From the NCBI GenBank assembly GCA_023382535.1, contig JAHDWA010000034.1:43353-107352 (forward strand): a DNA stretch of 64,000 nt, read 5' to 3'. The notes under the pieces are model-generated. The model was not told the DNA's origin. It did not search any database and saw only the letters and a program-made list of their open reading frames with translations. This DNA is from Anaerolineae bacterium (GTDB taxonomy: Bacteria > Chloroflexota > Anaerolineae > 4572-78 > J111). Below, piece by piece: positions 1-9,439 of this stretch (positions are counted from its first letter, which is position 1; each line of letters opens with the position of its first letter). The position numbers and the translations under genes were made by a program.

Positions 1-13
1 AAGCCAGAGGGAT

Positions 14-1666
<1,653 letters not shown>

Positions 1667-1699
1667 TTATTTACTCCTTATTGTTATAAGTCCCGGCGC

Positions 1700-1987
1700 T
1701 TACTGCACCACTGCCAGAACGTCGGTTTCTTTCAAAATCAGATACTTTTTACCATCCATTTTAACTTCGGTGCCGGCATACTTGGCATAGAGAACCGTGT
1801 CGCCCTGGCTGACATCCATTGTGATGCGCGAGCCATCTTCCTTGCGCGCGCCGGGGCCGATGGCCAGAACTTTGCCTTGCATGGGCTTCTCTTTAGCCGT
1901 TTCGGGCAGAACAATGCCGCTGGCCGTCATTTCTTCTTGCTCGATAGGTTCGACAATTAACCTATCCCCCAAGGGTTTGAGATTCAT
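1700..1987 (-). CDS. groES: Co-chaperonin GroES
   Basis: Ten-kDa co-chaperonin that caps GroEL and encloses the folding chamber. The 95-residue protein begins [15 protein letters not shown], has the mobile-loop region after residue 16 ([19 protein letters not shown]), and ends with the family-typical [17 protein letters not shown] (complement of cctcct at about 1994-1999) sits just before the ATG. It is the first gene of the groES-groEL unit; two CIRCE operators and a sigma70-like promoter lie directly upstream, so heat-shock control by HrcA is expected. Confidence 0.99.
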   Translation of the reverse strand: MNLKPLGDRLIVEPIEQEEMTASGIVLPETAKEKPMQGKVLAIGPGARKEDGSRITMDVSQGDTVLYAKYAGTEVKMDGKKYLILKETDVLAVVQ

Positions 1988-2021
1988 AAGTTACCTCCTG
2001 ATGGAAATTTAGATTAAATTT

Positions 2022-2048
2022 TTAGCACTTGGTTAGCCAGAGTGCTAA
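2022..2048 (-). promoter_or_regulatory. CIRCE operator (HrcA site), proximal copy
   Basis: Inverted repeat TTAGCACTT-N9-GAGTGCTAA, one mismatch from the CIRCE consensus TTAGCACTC-N9-GAGTGCTAA. It begins a few bases after the predicted transcription start of groES and 34 bp before the groES ATG, the usual place for HrcA repression. Confidence 0.95.
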
Positions 2049-2059
2049 CAACAGGCGAA

Positions 2060-2088
2060 ATAATACCGCAATTGAAGAGGTTTGGCAA
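2060..2088 (-). promoter_or_regulatory. Predicted sigma70-type promoter of groES-groEL
   Basis: On the minus strand TTGCCA (2088-2083) and TATTAT (2065-2060) are separated by exactly 17 bases, each one mismatch from consensus. The promoter is bracketed by the two CIRCE operators, which supports the assignment. Confidence 0.7.
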
Positions 2089-2104
2089 ATTTAGAGGTCA
2101 ATTT

Positions 2105-2131
2105 TTAGCACTCAGTTAGGAAGAGTGCTAA
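2105..2131 (-). promoter_or_regulatory. CIRCE operator (HrcA site), distal perfect copy
   Basis: Perfect CIRCE consensus, TTAGCACTC-N9-GAGTGCTAA, lying upstream of the predicted -35 box of groES. Its centre is 83 bp from that of the proximal copy. Confidence 0.95.
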
Positions 2132-2180
2132 TAAGAAAGTTACAACCGTCCTATCTTTCCGCAAGTACACCCTCTTGCGA

Positions 2181-2290
2181 CAGGTTTAGAAACACGAACC
2201 TCACGAAAGTGAAAAATGTACGAAAAAGCTTTCTTTAGCAATACTCTTATAATTTTCGTGCTTTCGTGACTCAGACTTTTTACCAATCAA
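2181..2290. repeat. Dispersed intergenic repeat, TTTCGTG family, copy 1
   Basis: A stretch starting caggtttagaaacacgaacc recurs at 39997-40126 with about 45 nearly identical leading bases (including CTCACGAAAGTGAAAAATG) and a diverged remainder ending in TTTCGTG plus a CTTTTTACC-like tail. CACGAA and TTCGTG motifs make it partly self-complementary. It lies between groES and recQ and encodes nothing obvious. Confidence 0.75.
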
Positions 2291-2312
2291 GGAAGTTCAC
2301 CCACATTCATAA

Positions 2313-2341
2313 TTGAGTCAATACCCAAACAATGCTATAAT
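2313..2341 (+). promoter_or_regulatory. Predicted promoter of recQ
   Basis: TTGAGT (2313-2318), 17 bases, then a perfect TATAAT (2336-2341). It is 86 bp upstream of the preferred recQ start and points toward it. Confidence 0.6.
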
Positions 2342-2426
2342 TTTGTTAAGATTTTAACCGAAGGCGGCAAATCTCCCTTTCTACTTTCTGCCTTCAGCCC
2401 TTATCCCTTCCAGGAGGTTATTGCCA

Positions 2427-5400
2427 ATGCTCACTCCCCACCAGGCCCTGCATCAATACTTCGGCTTCGACCAGTTCCGCGAGGGGCAAGAGGCAGCGGT
2501 TCAGCGTGTCCTCAACGGTTTACACACCCTGCTGGTTATGCCGACCGGCTCCGGCAAATCGCTGACCTACCAACTGCCGGCCCTCCTGCTGCCCGGCCTG
2601 ACCCTGGTCATCTCGCCGCTGATTGCCCTGATGAAAGACCAGGTAGAGAGTCTGACCGAGGCCGGTTTGCCCGCTACTTACATCAACAGCTCACTGCCGC
2701 CGCAGGAGGCCAATCAACGCACGCGGGCCGTCTTAGAGGGGCACGTCAAGCTGCTTTACGTTGCCCCGGAACGGCTGCGCAGCCGCGATTTCACCCGCGC
2801 CCTGGCCCGGGTCAAGGTCAGTTTGCTGGCCGTGGACGAAGCCCACTGTATTTCCCAATGGGGGCATGATTTCCGGCCCGATTATTTGCAAATCGGCCCG
2901 ATCTGGCAGGCCATGGGCCAGCCGACTCTACTGGCGACGACCGCCACCGCCACGCCAACGGTTCAAAAAGATATTGTCAAACTGCTGGGGCTGGCTCAGG
3001 CTCAAACCATCGTCACCGGCTTCAACCGGCCCAACCTGACCTTCCGGGTCAAGTTCACCCCCGACGCCCGGACCAAGCTGCAAACCCTGCCCGCCCTGTT
3101 GAGCAAAAGCGCGGGCAGCACCATCATCTACACCGCCACCCGCCGCAATGCGGACGAAGTTGCCGACTTCATTCGCAGCGCCGTTGGCATTCCGGCCCGG
3201 GCTTATCATGCGGGACTGGACCGCTACCAGCGCGAGCAGGTCCAGAATGATTTTATGACCGACCGGCTGAAGGTCGTGGTCGCAACCAATGCTTTTGGCA
3301 TGGGGGTGGACAAAGCGGACGTGCGGGCGGTCATTCATTACAACCTGCCGGCCACGGTGGAGGCCTATTACCAGGAAGCCGGCCGGGCCGGGCGCGACGG
3401 TCTGCCCGCCGAATGCCTGCTGCTCTTTGCCCCCGAGGACCAGGGGCTGCAAGAGTGGCTGATCAACAGCGACACTCCCGCCTACGAAGACCTCCACCAG
3501 ATTTACGGCTTGCTCAGCCGGGCTGCGAATGACGGCGAAGTCTACGCCGCTCCCCACGAACTGGCCGAGAGCACCGGTCTGCACCCGGTTAAAATCCGGG
3601 TGACGTTGAGCGAGTTGGAGCTGGCCGGGGCAATTTTTCACCTGGGCGACCAGGGCGGCTATGGTCGCTGGAAGGTCCTTCCCCTGGCCGACCGCGCTCT
3701 GGAAGAACGGGCCGAGGCCATCGAGAAGCGGGCCAAGATTCGCCGTCACCTGCTGGACCGGATGGTTCAATACGCTCAGTTGACCACCTGCCGCCGCCAG
3801 TTTCTCCTGGCCTACTTCGGCGATGCCACCCCGGCCCAGTCGCCCCACTGCTGCGACAACCATACGGCAGAACGGGTCGAAGATTTGCCCAAAGCCGTCA
3901 CCGCCCAGGAGTGGTTCCCGCTGATTGTACTGGAAACCGTGCGCAGTTTGCAGCAGCGGCCCGTTGGACGCAGCCGCCTGGCCCAACTGCTTAACGGCTC
4001 CCGTTCGCAGGACATGCAGCAGTTCGGCTACGACCGCCACAAATTCTACGGGAAACTGGGCGGCCTCAGCCAGCGCCAACTGGTCGAATTGATTGACGCC
4101 ATGATCGAGACCCGTTACCTGCGCCTCAGCGGCGGCGATCTGCCGGTGCTGACCCTGACCCCGCTGGGCCTCCAGGCCCTGGAAGCTCGCGCTGTGCTGC
4201 CCATTCGCCTGGCCAGCCTGACCCGGGAAGCCGACACCGTTGACCGCTGGCAGGCCAAAAGCGAGCGTTCAGAGACGGTGACCCAGACCTTTGAACTGTT
4301 CAAGCGAGGGCTTACTCCGGCCCAAATTGCGGCCGAGCGCAACTTGACCGAAATAACAATCTACAGTCACCTGGCCCGTCTTATCGCCGATGACCAAATC
4401 GAGCTGCACCAGCTCGTCCCGCCCGAAATTGAAACGCAGGTCCTCCAGGCTATTCAAACCGTTGGCAGCGCTGCTCGGTTGACCCCCATCAAAAGCGCCT
4501 TACCTGACTTTATTACCTTCGACCAGATCAAGTGCGTCATCGCCGCCCACCCGGAATTGCCAAAGGAAGGTTTAGTTTCAGAGATTGATAAGGAAGCAGA
4601 GCAACCTATCACCCCTGCTGCCACGCCTTCCCCTGATACGACCATCCTCGAAGCCGTGGCGAAACTCGGCGGCACGCTGGGCCGAACAGGGCTGGCTCAA
4701 TTCCTCGCCGGCTCGAAGGCCAGTTGGCTGGAAACCTTTGCCCACCATCCTGCCTACGGGCAGTTGGCCGCGCTGTCACAACAAGCGGTGCTGGATATTA
4801 TTGACGCCTTGATCAGCGACGGGCGCTTGGTCACGACAGGTGGAAATCGGCCCAAAGTGGTTTTGGCGGGACAGGGCGAGGCTGGGGCAAAGGAAGGGAG
4901 CGAGGAGGCGAAGAGGCGTGAGGCGGTCAGCGACGCAAAGCGTGACCTAACCGAAGAAACTGTAGTTCCGGCAACAGTGTCAGCCGAACCTGATGCGGCT
5001 CTTTTGGAAGCGTTGCGAACCTGGCGCACGCAGCAGGCCAAAAGCCAGGGAGTCCCACCCTACATTATCTTTTCTAACAAGGTTTTGGAAGCTATTGCAG
5101 CGCAGCATCCCGCCACCTTAGCCGAATTGGGAGACATTTCAGGGGTAGGACCGGCAAAGTTGGAGCAGTATGGTCCAGCCGTGGTTGCACTCATCGGCAA
5201 AACTCCAGATAGCGGTGAAACTCAAACAGTGGTCCGGGAGCGACCGGAGACTATTGAAGGGGAAAAGAGCTTTCCAAACTCAAATCCACCACAGGACTTT
5301 GGAAAGAGTCTTATAAGTGAGCAAACTATAGGCAACACACCAACAAGTGAAATCCAAAATCGTAAATCCAAAATCGTAAATCCCCTCGAAGCTATCCTTG

Positions 5401-5636
5401 CCGTTGTTTCCGACCTCGACGGCCTGTTATCCCCGGCCGGTCTGGCCTCCCTGCTGGTGGCCGCCCCCGGCGAAGTTGTCCCTTTCAGCGACCACGAACT
5501 CTGTGGCCTCTTCCACGGCAGCCTGTCTCTTGAGGCAATTGAGACGCACATTCAGGCAGCTATTCAGTCCAAGGGATTAGTCTTGTCTCGGCAGCAGCGG
5601 TTGATGCTAGGCGAGCCAGCAGCCAGCAATAAGTAG
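2427..5636 (+). CDS. recQ: ATP-dependent DNA helicase RecQ with extra C-terminal modules
   Basis: 3'-5' superfamily 2 DNA helicase of recombinational repair. Helicase motifs run in order over residues 1-340: MPTGSGKS (Walker A), VDEAHCISQWGHDFRPDY (DEAH box plus RecQ aromatic loop), ATNAFGMGVDKADVR and QEAGRAGRDG (motif VI). A Cys cluster (CRRQFLLAYFG...HCCDN, about 455-480) is the zinc site. A winged-helix RQC region follows (about 495-580), then an HTH_40-like segment (about 611-660), a second winged-helix-like repeat (about 738-811), an HRDC-like domain (about 857-925) and a third repeat (about 987-1065). At roughly 1,070 residues it is far longer than E. coli RecQ (about 610). ATG 2427 is preferred because AGGAGG ends 9 bases before it; TTG 2421 in frame is only 3 bases from that site. 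Low-complexity linkers separate the modules. Confidence 0.96.
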   Translation: MLTPHQALHQYFGFDQFREGQEAAVQRVLNGLHTLLVMPTGSGKSLTYQLPALLLPGLTLVISPLIALMKDQVESLTEAGLPATYINSSLPPQEANQRTRAVLEGHVKLLYVAPERLRSRDFTRALARVKVSLLAVDEAHCISQWGHDFRPDYLQIGPIWQAMGQPTLLATTATATPTVQKDIVKLLGLAQAQTIVTGFNRPNLTFRVKFTPDARTKLQTLPALLSKSAGSTIIYTATRRNADEVADFIRSAVGIPARAYHAGLDRYQREQVQNDFMTDRLKVVVATNAFGMGVDKADVRAVIHYNLPATVEAYYQEAGRAGRDGLPAECLLLFAPEDQGLQEWLINSDTPAYEDLHQIYGLLSRAANDGEVYAAPHELAESTGLHPVKIRVTLSELELAGAIFHLGDQGGYGRWKVLPLADRALEERAEAIEKRAKIRRHLLDRMVQYAQLTTCRRQFLLAYFGDATPAQSPHCCDNHTAERVEDLPKAVTAQEWFPLIVLETVRSLQQRPVGRSRLAQLLNGSRSQDMQQFGYDRHKFYGKLGGLSQRQLVELIDAMIETRYLRLSGGDLPVLTLTPLGLQALEARAVLPIRLASLTREADTVDRWQAKSERSETVTQTFELFKRGLTPAQIAAERNLTEITIYSHLARLIADDQIELHQLVPPEIETQVLQAIQTVGSAARLTPIKSALPDFITFDQIKCVIAAHPELPKEGLVSEIDKEAEQPITPAATPSPDTTILEAVAKLGGTLGRTGLAQFLAGSKASWLETFAHHPAYGQLAALSQQAVLDIIDALISDGRLVTTGGNRPKVVLAGQGEAGAKEGSEEAKRREAVSDAKRDLTEETVVPATVSAEPDAALLEALRTWRTQQAKSQGVPPYIIFSNKVLEAIAAQHPATLAELGDISGVGPAKLEQYGPAVVALIGKTPDSGETQTVVRERPETIEGEKSFPNSNPPQDFGKSLISEQTIGNTPTSEIQNRKSKIVNPLEAILAVVSDLDGLLSPAGLASLLVAAPGEVVPFSDHELCGLFHGSLSLEAIETHIQAAIQSKGLVLSRQQRLMLGEPAASNK
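5349..5383 (+). repeat. AATCGTAAATC-type repeat embedded in recQ
   Basis: Inside the recQ reading frame, AATCGTAAATCC occurs twice in tandem, encoding a linker read as IQNRKSKIVN. The same motif occurs as noncoding sequence at 10490-10565. It joins the HRDC-like domain to the last repeat module, a position that tolerates insertion. Confidence 0.6.
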
Positions 5637-5690
5637 TCAGAAATCAACTTTCCTGTCTACCGTCTACTGTTTACTGTCTAACTTTTACTT

Positions 5691-6023
5691 TCACCCCCCA
5701 CCGAACAAGCCGGAGCTGCCTTTGATGGTCTCTTTTTCTTCGTAACCATCGCGAGGACAGCGCCAGATGACGTGCATGATAAAGGCGTCGCTCTTATCCC
5801 GCTCAGCCTCGACTTCTTGCAGCGGCCCATCACATTGAGGACAGCGCCGGCCAATCAGGGCGCGGGCGGCAAAGATAGCCCCGTAGAGCAGGGCAAAAAC
5901 GTAGACGAACTGAAAGCTGATGAAAAACGTGAATAAGCCGGCCACGACCAACAGCGGCAGCAGCAGTTTGGGGCTGCCCAACCCTTCTCGCAAATCATGC
6001 AGAATGTGGCCGGAACGGATCAT
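5691..6023 (-). CDS. Small membrane protein with a zinc-ribbon-like cysteine motif
   Basis: Unrecognised 110-residue protein. Two adjacent hydrophobic segments (about 20-38 and 41-58) suggest a membrane hairpin. The cytosolic-looking tail has RRCPQCDGPL and, some 25 residues later, WRCPRDGYEE: three cysteines plus possible other ligands, resembling a degenerate zinc ribbon. It ends in a Gly-rich stretch (SSGLFGGG). Its start overlaps the end of the upstream gene (5995-6354) by 29 bp, so the two are probably cotranscribed and translationally coupled. No function is assigned. Confidence 0.7.
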   Translation of the reverse strand: MIRSGHILHDLREGLGSPKLLLPLLVVAGLFTFFISFQFVYVFALLYGAIFAARALIGRRCPQCDGPLQEVEAERDKSDAFIMHVIWRCPRDGYEEKETIKGSSGLFGGG

Positions 6024-6354
6024 CTCGCTGCGTCGCTTTCACTTCGGTTAAAACCTCTTCCGAAATCAAAAATATGGGGTTGGCTACCCCCTTTGTAGAC
6101 TCCAGCAGATTAGCCTGAAACTCCGCTTCAAAAAATGAGCGACGAAAGGTCTCCATATCGGGGAAATAGGCTTCGGTCATGTAGCGGTAGGGCGTTTCAG
6201 GATTGGGCCAGCCTTCTTGAATGATATAAAAGTCACTTTTAAGCACACCGGGCATCGCCATATTTTCGGCCTGATGCTCAGTGGTCCGCCAGCGCACAAA
6301 AGCCTCATGATCGGCCCCCGGCAAAAGGTTGTAAATTACAGTAAGCTTGATCAT
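5995..6354 (-). CDS. EthD-like dimeric alpha-beta barrel protein
   Basis: A 119-residue protein starting MIKLTVIYNLLPGADHEAF, with a pattern typical of EthD/ABM-type ferredoxin-like dimers: an N-terminal beta strand of the form hhxhhYNhxPGxD, a middle helix with paired histidine and aromatic residues (WRTTEHQ), a second strand near YRYMTEAYF, and an amphipathic helix with PDMETFRRSF. Such proteins act as small oxygenases, decomposing enzymes or stress proteins; the substrate cannot be read from sequence. GGAGG precedes the ATG by about 8 bases. The gene overlaps the next one downstream, implying a two-gene operon. Confidence 0.75.
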   Translation of the reverse strand: MIKLTVIYNLLPGADHEAFVRWRTTEHQAENMAMPGVLKSDFYIIQEGWPNPETPYRYMTEAYFPDMETFRRSFFEAEFQANLLESTKGVANPIFLISEEVLTEVKATQRDDPFRPHSA

Positions 6355-6547
6355 TTCGCCCTCCAGGAAGCAATTTTTGATAGGATTCGGTAACAGAAGG
6401 ACTATAGATTAAACAATGATGGCTGCAAAACGGCAGGAAGGAGAGTTTAACCTGCAGGTTGGACCCTTCTGAATGAGGTCTGGCCCATGCTATACTGGTT
6501 TTAGACTTAAGCCAAATAGAGCGCCAGAAATTTGTCCAGTATCCCTC

Positions 6548-6575
6548 TTTACGTTTCGGCAGTAACGAGTATAAT
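6548..6575 (+). promoter_or_regulatory. Possible argS promoter
   Basis: TTTACG (6548-6553), 16 bases, then perfect TATAAT (6570-6575). It lies inside the 5' extension of the longest possible argS reading frame, which is one reason to reject that longer start in favour of TTG 6616. Confidence 0.4.
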
Positions 6576-6615
6576 CTATAGTTTATATTCTATTTACCCC
6601 GGCGAGGTTATAACC

Positions 6616-8265
6616 TTGATACGCTATCAGCTCACTGAATTGATCAAAACTGCCATTCAAACCGCACAGCAAGCGGGTGATTTGCCCACGTTCGACCTGC
6701 CCGAAATCGTAGTCGAGCGGCCTAAAGACCCGACTCACGGCGATTATGCCACCCCGGTGGCCATGAGTCTGGCCCGCCTGGCCCGCCTGGCTCCCCTCCA
6801 GATTGCCGCCAAAATTATCAACCACCTACCCGCCGTGGATTACCTGGGCGGAGTCGCGGCGGCGCCGCCCGGTTTTATCAACCTCCGCCTGGCCGAAAGC
6901 TGGCTGGCGCAGCAGGTCGAAACCATTCTGGCTGAGGGAGACGGCTTTGGCCGGGTGAACCTGGGCAGGAAAAATGTGCAGGTCGAATTCACCAGCGCCA
7001 ACCCAACCGGGCCGCTGGTGGTCGGCTCCGGGCGCAACGCTGTCTTGGGCGACACGTTGGCCAAGGTGCTGACCGCCGCCGGGCATACCGTCCAGCGCGA
7101 GTATTACGTCAACGATGTCGGCACGCAGGTGGACAACCTGGGTAAGGCCATGTTGGCTCGCTATACCCAGGCCCTGGGCCAGGCCGAGCCTGACCCGGAA
7201 GAGTACCAGGGCGAGTACCTGGTCGAGATGGGGCGGGCGGCAGCCCAGGAGTTTGGCGACAAATATCTGCACGTAGACCGGGCTGAGGCATTGGCCTTTA
7301 TGCGCCGCTACGCGCTCGACCGCATTATTGCCGGTCTGAAAGAAGACACGGCTCTGATTGGCATTCATTTTGACAACTGGTTTTCCGAGCAAAGCCTGTA
7401 CGACGACGGCACGTATGAATTGGCTCTGGACAAGCTCAAGGCCAAAAATATGCTCCTGGAACGGGATGGAGCGCTCTGGCTGAAAAGCGAGGACGAGGAC
7501 GACAAGGAAAATGTAATCGTCCGCTCCGACGGCCGGCCGACCTACTTTGCCTCGGACATTGCCTATGTCTGGAATAAATTAGCCAAGCGCAGTTTTGAAT
7601 GGGCCATTTACATTTGGGGAGCCGACCATCACGGTCACGTCAAGCGGGTAAAGAATGCGGCGAGAGGTTTGGGCCTTGATGCCGATAAGCTGACCATGAT
7701 CCTGTACCAATTGGTGACAATTACACGCGACGGGGCGCCGGTGCGGCAGGCTAAACGAACCGGCAATTTTACAACGGTGCGCGAGGTGGTGGAGGAAATC
7801 GGCGCTGATGCCTTCCGCTTTATGCTCTTGACCCGTTCCGCCGACAGTCCCATGGAACTGGACCTGACTCTGGCGACCAAGCAGAGCAACGAAAATCCTG
7901 TTTTTTACGTGCAGTACGGCCACGCCCGGATTGCCAGCATTTTTCGCAAAGCCCAGGAGGAAGGAGCCTCCATGGCGGGGGGCGATGTTTCCCTGCTGAT
8001 CCATCCCGCGGAAATGACCCTGGTCCGAGAGATGCTGCGCCTGCGCGAGATCGTCGCCCACGCTGCCGAAAATCTGGCTCCGCACTACCTGACCTACTAC
8101 GCCCAGGATCTGGCCACCGCTTTCCACGCCTTTTACCGCGACTGCCGCGTTGTCAGCGAGGACTCCGCCCTGACCGCCGCCCGGCTGAAGCTGGTTAAGG
8201 CGGCGCAGATTACCTTAGCCAATACATTGCGGTTAATGGGCATGAGCGCCCCGGAACGAATGTAA
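6616..8265 (+). CDS. argS: Arginyl-tRNA synthetase
   Basis: Class I synthetase charging tRNA-Arg. From TTG 6616 the product is 549 residues, normal for the family. The Add-1 domain motif DPTHGDYATPVAMSLA occupies about residues 40-55, followed by the catalytic Rossmann core (VEFTSANPTGPL, then VVGSGRNAVLGD) and an anticodon-binding helical C-terminus ending MGMSAPERM. TTG 6616 is favoured because GAGG lies 8 bases upstream, family homology begins there (IRYQLTELIKTA), and a promoter-like element sits inside the longer alternative from 6532. Odd point: the class I HIGH signature, usually HVGH or HIGH here, reads VVGS, without either histidine. The KMSKS region is also weak (QAKRTGNFTTV). A perfect-stem terminator follows. 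Confidence 0.95.
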   Translation: MIRYQLTELIKTAIQTAQQAGDLPTFDLPEIVVERPKDPTHGDYATPVAMSLARLARLAPLQIAAKIINHLPAVDYLGGVAAAPPGFINLRLAESWLAQQVETILAEGDGFGRVNLGRKNVQVEFTSANPTGPLVVGSGRNAVLGDTLAKVLTAAGHTVQREYYVNDVGTQVDNLGKAMLARYTQALGQAEPDPEEYQGEYLVEMGRAAAQEFGDKYLHVDRAEALAFMRRYALDRIIAGLKEDTALIGIHFDNWFSEQSLYDDGTYELALDKLKAKNMLLERDGALWLKSEDEDDKENVIVRSDGRPTYFASDIAYVWNKLAKRSFEWAIYIWGADHHGHVKRVKNAARGLGLDADKLTMILYQLVTITRDGAPVRQAKRTGNFTTVREVVEEIGADAFRFMLLTRSADSPMELDLTLATKQSNENPVFYVQYGHARIASIFRKAQEEGASMAGGDVSLLIHPAEMTLVREMLRLREIVAHAAENLAPHYLTYYAQDLATAFHAFYRDCRVVSEDSALTAARLKLVKAAQITLANTLRLMGMSAPERM

Positions 8266-8289
8266 AGACAGCTTTTAATTTTACGTCAT

Positions 8290-8342
8290 AGGAACTCGCA
8301 GGAACTTGGATAACTGAGTTCCTGCGAGTTCCTTTTTATTTT
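8290..8342 (+). terminator. Intrinsic terminator of argS
   Basis: Perfect 17 bp arms, AGGAACTCGCAGGAACT and AGTTCCTGCGAGTTCCT, with a 10-base loop, followed by TTTTATTTT on the plus strand. The T tract overlaps the stop codon of the converging permease gene. Confidence 0.9.
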
Positions 8343-9406
8343 CTCGGCACGCCGGTTTTGATCCAGGGGTCCAGGGCATCGCGCAGGCCATCGCCGATGA
8401 GGTAGATGGCAAGCGTGGTCATGAAGATAAAGATACCGGGGGCAATGACCAGCCAGGGGGCATCGGTGAAGTTGCCCAGCGACCCCTGCATCATATTGCC
8501 CCAACTGGGATTGGGCGGCCCAATACCCACCCCCAGGTAGCTGAGGCCGGCCTCGGCGATAATTGCGCCGGCGATGTCAAAGACCGCAATGACAATAATG
8601 ATCGAGGAGACGTTCGGCAAAATATGGCGAAACATGACCCGCCAGACCGAAGCGCCAATATTCCGGCTGGCGACAATGTATTCTCGCTCTCGAATCGAAA
8701 AAATTTGGCCGCGCAGCAGCCGCGAGAGGCCCATCCAGCCCAAAGCGCCAATCAGCAGAGATAACCCTTCCGGGGTGCGGAAAAAGGGAAACGTACCGGC
8801 CAGGATAATCAACAGGAAAAGCTGGGGGATACTGCCCAGGGTCTGGATGACGGCATTGACAATATCATCAACGAATGTCGCGGCATAATAGCCGCTAATC
8901 AGCCCCATGATGACCCCCAGGGTCATAGAAATCCCGGCCACGTAAGCGCCAATGCGCAGCGAAATCCGTCCCCCATAAATGCCCCGGGCTAACACATCCC
9001 GGCCCGCTTCATCCGTCCCCAGCCAGTGGCACTGGCCAACCGGGGCCGAAAAGCAAATTTGCCGGCCCTCTACCGTGGTCCACGTCGGCGCTTTGTTGCG
9101 CGTGCGCAAATTGGTATCTATCGGATCAAAGCCCAGCAGGTTATCCGCAATCCAGGGCGCGGCCAGGGTGATGGTGACCATGAAAAGCAGCAAAAAGATA
9201 GCACCCATCGTGATTTTGTCGTGCCACAGCTTGGATATAACTGCGCCCCAATAGGTTCGCTCTTTAACCTCCTGAGCAGATTTAGCCGCCTTGTGCGGGA
9301 GACCTAAGGCAGGACCCGCCTCCCGCAGCGAAGATCGGCCGGTGACGCCGGCATCCGAAGCAAACAGAGGAAAAGCCTGAAAACCTGTTAATGTGTGTAG
9401 GGCCAT
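8336..9406 (-). CDS. Peptide ABC transporter permease, DppC/OppC type
   Basis: Inner-membrane permease half of a peptide/nickel-type ABC importer. The 356-residue protein has an N-terminal cytosolic stretch, a first membrane helix (about 71-93, AIFLLLFMVTITLAAPWI), a periplasmic loop, then the BPD_transp_1 core with the EAA-type coupling loop (REREYIVASRNIGASVWRVMFRHI). Like OppC proteins it ends soon after WGNMMQGS and a final helix before LRDALDPW. The first roughly 40 residues are unlike the family, and no ribosome site precedes the ATG, so the true start may be further in. It lies 33 bp downstream of the DppB-type gene. No ATP-binding subunit gene is adjacent. Confidence 0.93.
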   Translation of the reverse strand: MALHTLTGFQAFPLFASDAGVTGRSSLREAGPALGLPHKAAKSAQEVKERTYWGAVISKLWHDKITMGAIFLLLFMVTITLAAPWIADNLLGFDPIDTNLRTRNKAPTWTTVEGRQICFSAPVGQCHWLGTDEAGRDVLARGIYGGRISLRIGAYVAGISMTLGVIMGLISGYYAATFVDDIVNAVIQTLGSIPQLFLLIILAGTFPFFRTPEGLSLLIGALGWMGLSRLLRGQIFSIREREYIVASRNIGASVWRVMFRHILPNVSSIIIVIAVFDIAGAIIAEAGLSYLGVGIGPPNPSWGNMMQGSLGNFTDAPWLVIAPGIFIFMTTLAIYLIGDGLRDALDPWIKTGVPRK

Positions 9407-9439
9407 AGTTTTACCGTTGAATGTTTTAAAGTTGAACGT

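Noticed and set aside
6532..6615. Longer argS start adding 28 hydrophobic residues
   Set aside because: The extension contains promoter-like boxes, has no ribosome site and does not match the family; TTG 6616 fits better.
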